Shown one piece after another: positions 52,128 to 60,059 of a stretch of 64,000 bases of DNA (its first letter is position 1; every line of letters starts with the position of its first letter). Origin of the DNA: UBA1141 sp963665155 (GTDB taxonomy: Bacteria; Chloroflexota; Dehalococcoidia; Lucifugimonadales; UBA3495); assembly GCA_963665155.2 (NCBI GenBank), contig OY761986.2, forward strand, positions 1,364,001-1,428,000, read 5' to 3'. The notes under the pieces were generated by a model that had not been told where the DNA came from, ran no database searches, and saw nothing but the letters and a program-made list of their open reading frames with translations. The translations under genes and the position numbers were made by a program.

Positions 52128-53183
52128 ATGGAGCAGATAGAACTCAACCGATACGAAGACGCCGGAAAGCTGGGTTCCGGTGCCGATTACGAAGTTCGTT
52201 TAGCGGTAGACCGCGAAACGGGCTCGCAGGTGGTATTGAAGCGCCCGATGCCTCAAATGATCACCAGGCAAATGCACGTGTCCACCGAGGCCCGCACGGA
52301 TTTGGTCCTCCAATTCCATCGAGCGATGAACCAAAAGGCAGCGGGTCAAAAAATGCACGGGGTAGTGCCGATCTTGGGTTACACGGAACGGGTCAACCAC
52401 GACGATTTTTTCGGTGAAACTCTGGGGCAAGAGTACCGGGTTACCGTAGAAGAACGAGCTTCCGGTATCCCCCTGTTTGTTGGCGACCCAAGGGCGCGCA
52501 TAACCGGTGTGCCGGTAGGAGCAGTTCAGAACTTATTTGCTTTGTTTCCACTGGGCAGCGAGGTTTATCACGACTCCCATACCGTACATCGTCAATTACT
52601 GGATGTGCAGGAACAGTTCTTGGAGCTTGGCTACATCCTTTTCGACCTTGGCCCCCAGAATGTTTTTTTCCAGGCTGGAAGCGGAAGAATCACCGTTATA
52701 GACTGCGGAGCATTGGTCGACCAAATTAGCGAGCCGGATCGCCGGGGAAGGCCAGCTAAAGACATCCATGATTTTTACTTGGAAATGTTGAAGTTTTACA
52801 CCACGCCATCTACGCCTCCCACCGAGGCCGCCGGTTACCGCGACGGTTACGGGCTGCGGCCGGTGGTCAGATTCCAAGAAGAACTGGATAATATGGAACG
52901 GAAATACGATGCCGATTTAGGACCGGACCCGGCCAATGGGCCCTGTCGTGAGTCGGCCATACGGCTGATCAACAAAGTTCGTGAGCGCGAATACTCCAGC
53001 TTAGATGCTTTTCGGCAAGACTTGATGGAACATCTGGATGCCGTAGCTGAGCGCAACGCCAACCTGCCGGAATTAGAGCGATCGCAGGAGGCGTGGAATG
53101 AGGCGCTTGGCTGGTTAAAAGAAGACTACTGGCGGCGATTTATCTTTGACCCCGAGACAGAACTGGACAAGTTCGACCCGTAA
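52128..53183 (+). CDS. Divergent protein-kinase-like protein
   Basis: A 351-residue protein with features of the kinase fold. The glycine-rich loop is KLGSGADYEVRLAVD and the following strand has SQVVLKRP (candidate ATP-binding Lys near 38). The catalytic-loop counterpart is ILFDLGPQNVFF (Asp and Asn, without the usual His-Arg), and the metal motif is VIDCGAL in place of DFG. The last 90 residues are helical and acidic. It may be active on protein or be a degenerate pseudokinase. The adjacent PP2C gene supports a signalling pair. Confidence 0.65.
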   Translation: MEQIELNRYEDAGKLGSGADYEVRLAVDRETGSQVVLKRPMPQMITRQMHVSTEARTDLVLQFHRAMNQKAAGQKMHGVVPILGYTERVNHDDFFGETLGQEYRVTVEERASGIPLFVGDPRARITGVPVGAVQNLFALFPLGSEVYHDSHTVHRQLLDVQEQFLELGYILFDLGPQNVFFQAGSGRITVIDCGALVDQISEPDRRGRPAKDIHDFYLEMLKFYTTPSTPPTEAAGYRDGYGLRPVVRFQEELDNMERKYDADLGPDPANGPCRESAIRLINKVREREYSSLDAFRQDLMEHLDAVAERNANLPELERSQEAWNEALGWLKEDYWRRFIFDPETELDKFDP

Positions 53184-53217
53184 ACAGGCTGACCTAAGTT
53201 AAATATGTGAAGATTGG

Positions 53218-53952
53218 GTGCGGATTTCCGAACCTAAATTCCTTCATACACTCGAGAAGATACCTATGCTCATCAGCAAAGTGGCAACTTTACAGGACAA
53301 TTCGGCCCACGGGGAAGATAGCTATCTAACCCGAGATTTAGGGGATAATGGTTTCTTGGACGTGGTAATGGACGGCGTCACCGGCCACGGCGGCGAGGAA
53401 GCAAGTCGCACGTTAAAAGAGGCCCTCACCGACGCGACCATTACCTCTTTGAACGATGTGGAGGAAATTCTACACAGCATAAACGAAGAGTTTTATCAAA
53501 TTGGTGGTGGCCGGTTTTTGCTGACCACCATCTCTGCTGCCTTGTTCATCGGTGGCAATCTTGAGGTTATCGGGGCGGGAGATAGCCCAATTTTTATTGT
53601 GGGACCAGACTCGCATCAGCAACTCGCCGGACGTGTGGGCGGCTTCCTCCACGTTGGCGTGGCCCGGGCCATCGGCGCTGGCCCGGAGTTGAACGGTCTT
53701 GCCAGGGCACAGGTCGAGGCGCAACCAGGGCATCGCTTGGTGTTGGCGACCGACGGCTTGAGCGACAACATGCTGATTGAAGACCTAGCGGATATGGTGC
53801 GTCAGGCGGCTTCGCCGGAAGATGCGGCCCAAAACATAAACCAAACCATAGAGCGTTATCTACAGGAGGGCAGGTTGCCCGAAAGGTTGGGCCGACGATT
53901 CCGGCATGACGACCGAACCGCTATTTTCCGGTTCTTTGACCCGGTTTCCTAA
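53218..53952 (+). CDS. PP2C-family serine/threonine phosphatase
   Basis: A 244-residue (or 228 from ATG 53266) PP2C phosphatase. Metal-site motifs are AHGEDSYLTRDLG, VVMDGVTGHGGEEAS, LVLATDGLSDNM and RHDDRTAIFRFF. ISAALFIGGNLEVIGAGDS is the core beta strand pair. It would remove phosphate from Ser/Thr in partner proteins, probably those modified by the kinase-like protein 35 bp upstream. Confidence 0.85.
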   Translation: MRISEPKFLHTLEKIPMLISKVATLQDNSAHGEDSYLTRDLGDNGFLDVVMDGVTGHGGEEASRTLKEALTDATITSLNDVEEILHSINEEFYQIGGGRFLLTTISAALFIGGNLEVIGAGDSPIFIVGPDSHQQLAGRVGGFLHVGVARAIGAGPELNGLARAQVEAQPGHRLVLATDGLSDNMLIEDLADMVRQAASPEDAAQNINQTIERYLQEGRLPERLGRRFRHDDRTAIFRFFDPVS

Positions 53953-54314
53953 TTATTCATCCACTTGCGCACGTTATGTCATGCTCTGAAATTAATCAAC
54001 CTGCAGCCCATCCCGTGTTCGATCTATTCCAACTCTAGCAAACCAAATTAGAGTTAAGTATCAACTGGTAAATACCAACCAGTAGACATCCACCAGTAAG
54101 CATCATCCAAGGTGAGAACGGCACGGCTTGTCCAGAAGACTAAGCGGGTCTCAGCATAAGACTCGGGATAATCCGATCTCTGGCCCCTTGTAGCAAATTT
54201 GGGAAGTTGCTAAAATGCAGCCGCTTGGCTTCCCTTGAGTTGCAAGGAGTTGCTGGGGGACTGCTCGCCTTCTCCTGATTTTCAAACCGTTTGGGCGTAG
54301 ATAAGGCGGCTATA
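53953..54314. other. Intergenic region before the 153-bp element
   Basis: A 362-bp stretch with short direct repeats of ACCAGTA (54070-54105) and no supported gene. It ends at the left terminus of the inverted-repeat element. Confidence 0.4.
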
Positions 54315-54467
54315 CTAGTATTACAACGACGGATTACCAAATATTTCGTCTTCCCCTTCGTATTCGGCTGCCAGCGGGCTATCGCGGTAGGCTCATCGCA
54401 TCACGTTATTAGGTTCAAATCATTCTCGAAAATCGCCCTGCCAGAGGAACCGTCGTTGTAATACTAG
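54315..54467. mobile_element. 153-bp MITE-like element, copy 1
   Basis: Bounded by CTAGTATTACAACGACGG (54315-54332) and its exact complement CCGTCGTTGTAATACTAG (54450-54467). There is no coding sequence inside. A second element at 62810-62962 has the same length and termini. CTAG at both ends may be either part of the terminal repeat or a 4-bp target duplication of the YTAR type known from some IS families. It lies 27 bp upstream of ino1. Confidence 0.85.
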
Positions 54468-54494
54468 GGACTTGCTTGTAAAGGAGCTTAAGTA

Positions 54495-55580
54495 GTGGCA
54501 AAAATTAAGGTTGCGATCATTGGCGTGGGGAACTGTGCTTCTTCGCTTATTCAGGGCATCCACAAATATGTGGAAGTCCCCGAGGACGAGGATGTCCCTG
54601 GGCTCATGCACACCAAGATCGGCGACTATCGAATTGAAGATATCGAGGTGGTGGCCGCCTTCGACGTGGACGAGAACAAGGTTGGGAAAGACCTGTCGGA
54701 GGGGATTTTCACCAAACCCAACAATACGCTGAAATTTGCCGATGTGCCTCGGATGGGCGTAACCATCGAGCGCGGCATGACTCACGACAGCATCGGCAAA
54801 TACGTAGCGCCGCTGGTCAAGAAGTCCAACCATCCCACGGCCAACATCGTGGGGATTCTCAAAGAACGTGAAGTCGACGTGGTCATAAACTACTTGCCAG
54901 TCGGTAGCGAAGACGCCACCAAATGGTACGTAGAGCAAATTTTGAACGCCGGATGCGGCATGGTCAACTGCATTCCCGTGTTCCTGGCCAAGGAGCCGTA
55001 TTGGAGGGGCAGATTCGAGGAAAAGAACCTGCCTATCATTGGTGACGACATCAAGTCCCAAGTAGGGGCAACAATTCTGCACCGGGTGCTCACCCGACTG
55101 TTCGAGGACCGAGGCGCGGAAATAGACAATACCTACCAGTTGAATTTCGGGGGTAACACCGATTTCTTAAACATGCTGGAGAGGGAGCGGTTGGTATCAA
55201 AAAAGATATCCAAAACCGGTGCCGTCACTTCCCAGATGTCGGAACAGATTGACCCGGATAATATCCATGTGGGTCCCAGTGATCACGTGCCTTGGCTGAA
55301 CGACCGCAAGTGGTGCTATGTACGATTGGAAGGAACAGTGTTTGGCGGCGCTCCCGTGAGCTTGGAATGTAAGCTGGAAGTCTGGGACAGCCCCAACTCA
55401 GCCGGTGTGGTGGTGGACGCAATTCGCTGCGCCAAACTCGCCCTAGACCGGGGGATTGGCGGGGCGATAACCGGTCCCAGCGCCTACTTTATGAAGTCCC
55501 CGCCGGAGCAGTTCACTGACGACGTAGCAAGGGACATGGTGGAGAAGTTCATCGTAGGTGAGGGAGCCCCGACGGTTTAG
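54495..55580 (+). CDS. ino1: Myo-inositol-1-phosphate synthase
   Basis: A 361-residue Ino1 of the short archaeal/actinobacterial kind. It begins with the NAD motif VAIIGVGNCASSLIQGIHKY. Conserved parts are VVINYLPVGSEDATKWYVEQ, GMVNCIPVFLA, IGDDIKSQVGATILHRVLTR, NFGGNTDFLNMLERERLVSK and SLECKLEVWDSPNSAGVVVD. It converts glucose-6-phosphate to inositol-1-phosphate. It starts with GTG after AAGGAG. It leads a lipid operon with a GT4 glycosyltransferase and a CDP-alcohol transferase. Confidence 0.95.
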   Translation: MAKIKVAIIGVGNCASSLIQGIHKYVEVPEDEDVPGLMHTKIGDYRIEDIEVVAAFDVDENKVGKDLSEGIFTKPNNTLKFADVPRMGVTIERGMTHDSIGKYVAPLVKKSNHPTANIVGILKEREVDVVINYLPVGSEDATKWYVEQILNAGCGMVNCIPVFLAKEPYWRGRFEEKNLPIIGDDIKSQVGATILHRVLTRLFEDRGAEIDNTYQLNFGGNTDFLNMLERERLVSKKISKTGAVTSQMSEQIDPDNIHVGPSDHVPWLNDRKWCYVRLEGTVFGGAPVSLECKLEVWDSPNSAGVVVDAIRCAKLALDRGIGGAITGPSAYFMKSPPEQFTDDVARDMVEKFIVGEGAPTV

Positions 55581-55668
55581 CAAAAGCCCCGAAGGTTTAG
55601 TTGAGTAAGACAGGTCCGGTTTCTTGCTGCCCATTACCCGGCGGCGGGGTGACTGGCGGAGTAACTGA

Positions 55669-56811
55669 TTGAAAATCGCCATGGTGTGTCCATACGATTT
55701 CACCTGGCCGGGCGGTGTCACCGCCCATGTTGGGCAACTGGCCCGTGAAATGGGAAGATTGGGGCATGAGGTGCAAGTCTTGGCTCCCCACTCCCCATCC
55801 CGCGAGGCCCCAGACATTGAGCAGTTCATTCCATTGGGCCGGTCCGTTCCGTTGCCCAGCGGTGGCTCCATAGCCAGAGTGTGTTTGTCTTGGTGGCTTC
55901 TACCAAAGGTTCGTGACCTGTTGCGCCGGGAAGAGTACGATATTATCCACCTTCATGAACCCATGGCTCCGATACTGCCGTTATGCGTGTTGGAGTTCTC
56001 CAATGCGGTCAACATAGGCACCTTCCACGCTTCTTACAGCCACCAGCGCCTCTACACATTTACCCACCCGATTATCAAACGCTGGCACAAGCGGCTTCAC
56101 GGTGGCATTGCGGTATCTCCCGCGGCATTAAGGTATGTTAACAACGCTTTTCCCGCGGATTATAAGATTATTCCCAACGGGATCGACGTCGATCATTTTT
56201 CGAATCATCGCGAGCCATTCCCTCAATTTCAAGATGGTAAAACAAACATCCTATTCGTTGGGCGTCTCGAGAAGCGCAAAGGGTTAAAATACCTGCTCGA
56301 AGCCTACAGCAAGCTCAAATGGGACTTGCCTGACATCCGGTTAATCGTCGTTGGACCAGGACAACCGGACCGAGACTCTTTCCGGATTCTTGGTGCCCGC
56401 AGTCTGCAGGACGTGGAGTTTGTCGGCAAAGTTTCCTACGATGACCTCGCCCGCTACTACGCCACAGCAGACATATTCTGTTCCCCGGCGACCGGCGCGG
56501 AGAGCTTCGGCATTGTGTTGCTGGAGGCAATGGCCTCGGGCAAACCGGTGGTGGCGTCGGCAATAGAAGGATATAAAGGAATCTTGACTCACGATCAAGA
56601 GGGCCTGCTTTTCCCGCCCAAGGATTCCGATGCCTTGGCCGATACCTTGGGACTGCTGATAAGAAATCCCGAAATCGCCCGGTGTTTGGGCGATGGCGGA
56701 CGCAAAACAGTGGAGCAATACCGCTGGTCCGTGGTCGCTTCCCAAGTGGCTGAATACTACGAAAATTGCATGAGATCCACCGATGGCATTTCCGGGTCGC
56801 GAGCAAATTAG
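55669..56811 (+). CDS. GT4 glycosyltransferase, PimA-like
   Basis: A 380-residue GT-B enzyme. N-terminal: IAMVCPYDFTWPGGVTAHVG with acceptor loop. Donor domain: ILFVGRLEKRKGLKYLLEAY, FVGKVSYDDLARYYATADIF and the E-x7-E motif in GAESFGIVLLEAMASGKPVV. The opening PYDFTWPGGV resembles phosphatidylinositol mannosyltransferase PimA and the genetic context agrees. It would add a sugar to an inositol lipid at the inner face of the membrane. It starts with TTG and overlaps the next gene by 29 bp. Confidence 0.88.
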   Translation: MKIAMVCPYDFTWPGGVTAHVGQLAREMGRLGHEVQVLAPHSPSREAPDIEQFIPLGRSVPLPSGGSIARVCLSWWLLPKVRDLLRREEYDIIHLHEPMAPILPLCVLEFSNAVNIGTFHASYSHQRLYTFTHPIIKRWHKRLHGGIAVSPAALRYVNNAFPADYKIIPNGIDVDHFSNHREPFPQFQDGKTNILFVGRLEKRKGLKYLLEAYSKLKWDLPDIRLIVVGPGQPDRDSFRILGARSLQDVEFVGKVSYDDLARYYATADIFCSPATGAESFGIVLLEAMASGKPVVASAIEGYKGILTHDQEGLLFPPKDSDALADTLGLLIRNPEIARCLGDGGRKTVEQYRWSVVASQVAEYYENCMRSTDGISGSRAN

Positions 56812-57394
56812 GTCCGCCGTACTCCAGTACGTTGAGCTTCCCGGTGCCCGCTTCCTGCGTGCCCTGAGGTTTACTCCCAACGGCATCACCCTCCTTGGCT
56901 TCGCCGTCACTGTCGTGGCCGCTTGCTTCGTCGGCTTTGGTTGGCTGCTGGCCGGGGGAATAATCTTCTTGTCGGGAAGCGCCTTGGACTTGATGGACGG
57001 CGCATTGGCCCGACTCACCGGGACCGACAGCTCCTTTGGCGCATTGCTGGACTCGGTCTTCGATAGGTTGGGGGAAGCCGCTCTGTTCCTAGGCTTGGCC
57101 GTTCACGCAGTACAGGGCGACTTCAGTGACAATTACCGCCTGTTTTTCGTGATGGTGGTTCTCCTTGCCCTAATATTTTCCCAAGTCGTTAGTTACCTGC
57201 GAGCCAGGGGAGAAGGACTTGGGGTATTCACCCGCGCCGGGATCATGACCCGACCGGAAAGAGTGGTGCTGTTGGGGATCGGCTTGCTAGTAAACCAAGT
57301 AGAGTGGTTCTTGCTAGCCATCGCCGTAGTGTCCTGCGTTACATTATTTCAAAGACTGCTCACCATTCGGGGAATGTTGATAAAAAACGGTTAA
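56783..57394 (+). CDS. CDP-alcohol phosphatidyltransferase
   Basis: A 203-residue membrane enzyme. The family motif D-G-x2-A-R-x8-G-x3-D-x3-D is complete in LMDGALARLTGTDSSFGALL followed by DSVFD. Helices are seen at residues 30-60, 85-105, 110-130 and 160-185. With Ino1 beside it, inositol phosphate is the likely acceptor, giving phosphatidylinositol phosphate. Other acceptors (glycerol-phosphate, serine) cannot be excluded. It overlaps the glycosyltransferase gene. Confidence 0.88.
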   Translation: MAFPGREQIRSAVLQYVELPGARFLRALRFTPNGITLLGFAVTVVAACFVGFGWLLAGGIIFLSGSALDLMDGALARLTGTDSSFGALLDSVFDRLGEAALFLGLAVHAVQGDFSDNYRLFFVMVVLLALIFSQVVSYLRARGEGLGVFTRAGIMTRPERVVLLGIGLLVNQVEWFLLAIAVVSCVTLFQRLLTIRGMLIKNG

Positions 57395-57627
57395 CCCGAT
57401 CTTTAACCGCATTTCAACGACTGATTACTATTCAGGCATAGTTGATCAAAAACGGTTGACCCCATAGCTCACCGGCATTCCTCGGCAAATTCTGGTATGC
57501 TAGCCGAGCCTAAACTAAAGGGCACATTTATAGCACTAGGCCATGATTTCAGATCATGTGAGTGGCTTAACAGTGCCAATCCCCAAAACCGATCTTCAGA
57601 ACTGCTTTTTAGGTTGGAGCATGACGC

Positions 57628-58362
57628 ATGACTCAACAACCCTTCATCTCCGATCAGGACAAGGCACAGCTAAAACGCACTTTCCGCAAGGACCTGAATA
57701 AGGACGTTTACCTGCGGCTCTTCACCATGCGTCCGTCACCGGTGACAATTCCGGGTCGAGACTGCCGCTACTGCGTCCAAACCCAACAACTGATGGAAGA
57801 ACTATCGGCCTTGTCACCCAAAATTCACCTAGAGACCTTCGACTTTTATCAAGACAATCAGGTCGCCAAGGATCATGGCGTGACCCGCATTCCTGCGATA
57901 GAGTTAAGCACTGAGTCGGGCACCGAGTTGGGCGCAGAAGTAGCTTCCCGCTTGAAGTTCTATGGCATACCATTGGGTCATCAATTGGCCACCGTGGTTG
58001 AAGACATTAAGACCATCTCCCGAGGCGTCAGCCCCCTAACGATGGACAGCCGAAAAAACTTACGGCGATTGAATAAGCCGGTTCACATTCAGGTATTCGT
58101 TACGCCGACTGATACGTATAGCCCGGGTCAAGCCAGGCTCGCTCATGCCTTCGCTCTGGAATCTCCCCAAATCACCGCCGACGTGATAGAAATGCAGGAA
58201 TTCCCCAGGCTGGCCCAGACCTACAACATACGGTCGGTGCCGGTGACCATCATCAACGAATTGACGAGACTGGAAGGAGTGGCCGGGGAAGATCAGTTGC
58301 TGGAGAAAGTGCTGGAAACCGGCGTTGCTCAGCCTGTGGTTGATGAGGACAAAAAAAGTTAA
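57628..58362 (+). CDS. PDO-like glutaredoxin/thioredoxin tandem protein with a dead second site
   Basis: A 244-residue protein made of two thioredoxin folds, like protein disulfide oxidoreductases (PDO). The first has CRYC at 46-49 and a cis-Pro in RIPAIE. In the second the strand VHIQVFVTPT is followed by DTYSP (162-166) where PDO has CPYCP, so both cysteines are lost; the cis-Pro in RSVPVTII remains. It can act with one redox site only. The start has TTGGAGC upstream. Confidence 0.8.
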   Translation: MTQQPFISDQDKAQLKRTFRKDLNKDVYLRLFTMRPSPVTIPGRDCRYCVQTQQLMEELSALSPKIHLETFDFYQDNQVAKDHGVTRIPAIELSTESGTELGAEVASRLKFYGIPLGHQLATVVEDIKTISRGVSPLTMDSRKNLRRLNKPVHIQVFVTPTDTYSPGQARLAHAFALESPQITADVIEMQEFPRLAQTYNIRSVPVTIINELTRLEGVAGEDQLLEKVLETGVAQPVVDEDKKS

Positions 58363-58530
58363 TCGTAACCATCAATTTTCCGGGAATCTCCGGGAATCTA
58401 GCCAGGAAATGGAGTCGGCAAACATGCCGGATGGCAAACACCGGATGGCGAACAAATGTCAAAATCGCAGGATGCGTAGCACCCCTGCGACACCTAGCTG
58501 GAACTACAAATCAGGACAGGAGAAATTAGG

Positions 58531-59004
58531 TTGCCCAAAGAGATTAACGCAGATATGAACGGTCAAGGACTCCGTGTGGCGGTGGTGGTGGCAAGATTCA
58601 ACGAAGTGATCACCCGTTTGCTTCTTAACGGAGCATTGGATACCCTGGCCCGCCACGGCGTGCGGGACGACGACATCTCTGTCGCATGGGTAGCCGGTTC
58701 GTTCGAGTTACCCGTAGTAGCTAAATCTCTGGCTAAGAACGGCAGGTACGACTCGATCATATGCCTTGGCGCAGTCATACGTGGCGAGACGAGTCACTAC
58801 GACATGGTTGCAGGACAAGCGTCCAGGGGCATCGGCGCCGTGGGCATGGAGACGGGGATTCCCACAATATTCGGCGTCCTGACCACCGAGAATATGGACC
58901 AAGCTATAAACCGCGCTGGCGGCAAGTCGGGGAACATGGGCAGCAGCGCAGCAGCCACGGCCATTGAGACCGCACGGCTGATTCAGGCGATAAATACAGG
59001 TTAA
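58531..59004 (+). CDS. ribH: 6,7-Dimethyl-8-ribityllumazine synthase
   Basis: A 157-residue RibH. Motifs: VAVVVARFNEVITRLLLNGA, VAGSFELPVVAKSLA, CLGAVIRGETSHYDMV with the catalytic His, and the closing GIPTIFGVLTTENMDQAINR. It makes the riboflavin precursor in the cytoplasm. It starts with TTG after CAGGAG. No other riboflavin genes are next to it. A 7-bp tandem repeat begins two bases after its stop. Confidence 0.94.
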   Translation: MPKEINADMNGQGLRVAVVVARFNEVITRLLLNGALDTLARHGVRDDDISVAWVAGSFELPVVAKSLAKNGRYDSIICLGAVIRGETSHYDMVAGQASRGIGAVGMETGIPTIFGVLTTENMDQAINRAGGKSGNMGSSAAATAIETARLIQAINTG

Positions 59005-59005
59005 A

Positions 59006-59033
59006 CAGCTATCAGCTATCAGCTATCAGCTAT
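59006..59033. repeat. 7-bp tandem repeat CAGCTAT
   Basis: Four exact copies starting two bases after the ribH stop codon, then CAGCGCTGG. It resembles in length and CAGC core the AGCGGTC repeat at 29933. Confidence 0.9.
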
Positions 59034-59153
59034 CAGCGCTGGACGTATTCCTCAACACTGCGATTGATTCAAGGTTGACTTAGTTAGGGTAATAGGCACC
59101 TCGTGGATCAATGCTGAAAGGCGAACGCTGATAGTTAGATCTCGGAGGGCGTA

Positions 59154-60056
59154 ATGAAATTCGGCGTGACGATTCCCAACAACTGGGGAGTGGATGATCC
59201 CAAGCAGGTCTTGGCCTTGGGCCCTTTGGCCGAGAATTTGGGCTACGATTCCCTGTGGGTTATGGACCACCTATTCAACACCGGATACATCCGGGAACGC
59301 CTTGAAGACAAGCCCTATTACCATCCCATGTCCACCCTTTCCTACCTGGCGGCGACTACGTCCCGGGTAATGTTGGGGACATCGGTGCTAGTCTTGCCCT
59401 ATCACAATCCCGTGGAACTGGCCAAATACGCTGCAACGTTGGACCAGATTTCAGGCGGCAGGGTGATCTTGGGCGTAGGCGTGGGGGCGATGACCGAGGA
59501 GTTCGAAGCCTTGGGCATTCCCATACGTCAGAGAGGATCTTTGACTGACGAATGCATTGCGGTCATGAAGGAGCTTTGGACCAGCCCCAACCCTAGCTAT
59601 CACAGCAAGCGCTGGAATTTCGACGACCTGCTGTTCTCGCCCAAACCATTGCAGAAGCCCCATATTCCTTTGTGGATCGGCGGTTCTAGCCCCGGAGCGT
59701 TGCGCCGCGCCGGCAACAGCGGTGACGGTTGGCACCCGACCGGCCTTTCTCCTGAGGATTTCAGCCTGGGCCGCCAAGAAATTGGACAGCAAGCCAAGGC
59801 GGCGGGACGAGACCTAGACGCTATCACCATGTCAATGCGGGTAGAGGTTGAGGTCCACGGGGCACATTCCAGCGCAAGAGCGGCAAGCAGCGCACGGATT
59901 GCTGGTGATGACCCTGGGCAGATGATTGCCGCCTTGGAAGCCTACCAAACCGCTGGCATCGAACATGCGGTCCTGGCTTTAAATTCGGGTGACATTCCGT
60001 CCATCACAGCATTGATGGAGCGTATCGCGCGGGACGTAATTCCCCACTTCAGGTAG
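59154..60056 (+). CDS. LLM-class flavin-dependent oxidoreductase
   Basis: A 300-residue luciferase-like enzyme of the type often annotated as F420-dependent. Motifs: LGYDSLWVMDHLFNTGYIRE, VMLGTSVLVLPYHNPVELAK, TLDQISGGRVILGVGVGAMT, HIPLWIGGSSPGALRRAGNS and GDGWHPTGLSPEDF. Its first 240 residues match the shortened LLM protein at 29.9 kb, and its last 50 show what that one lost. CGGAGG precedes the ATG. Substrate unknown. Confidence 0.9.
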   Translation: MKFGVTIPNNWGVDDPKQVLALGPLAENLGYDSLWVMDHLFNTGYIRERLEDKPYYHPMSTLSYLAATTSRVMLGTSVLVLPYHNPVELAKYAATLDQISGGRVILGVGVGAMTEEFEALGIPIRQRGSLTDECIAVMKELWTSPNPSYHSKRWNFDDLLFSPKPLQKPHIPLWIGGSSPGALRRAGNSGDGWHPTGLSPEDFSLGRQEIGQQAKAAGRDLDAITMSMRVEVEVHGAHSSARAASSARIAGDDPGQMIAALEAYQTAGIEHAVLALNSGDIPSITALMERIARDVIPHFR

Positions 60057-60059
60057 ATC

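Noticed and set aside
54315..54467. Integron attC site or riboswitch in place of a mobile element
   Set aside because: No attC core sites or integrase; a second copy with the same ends in an unrelated place favours a mobile element.
54420..55082. 220-codon antisense frame over ino1
   Set aside because: Lies entirely opposite a well-conserved enzyme gene and shows no motif.
57628..58362. Selenocysteine in the degenerate PDO site
   Set aside because: The site is encoded by sense codons (Asp, Ser); the frame is continuous without TGA.
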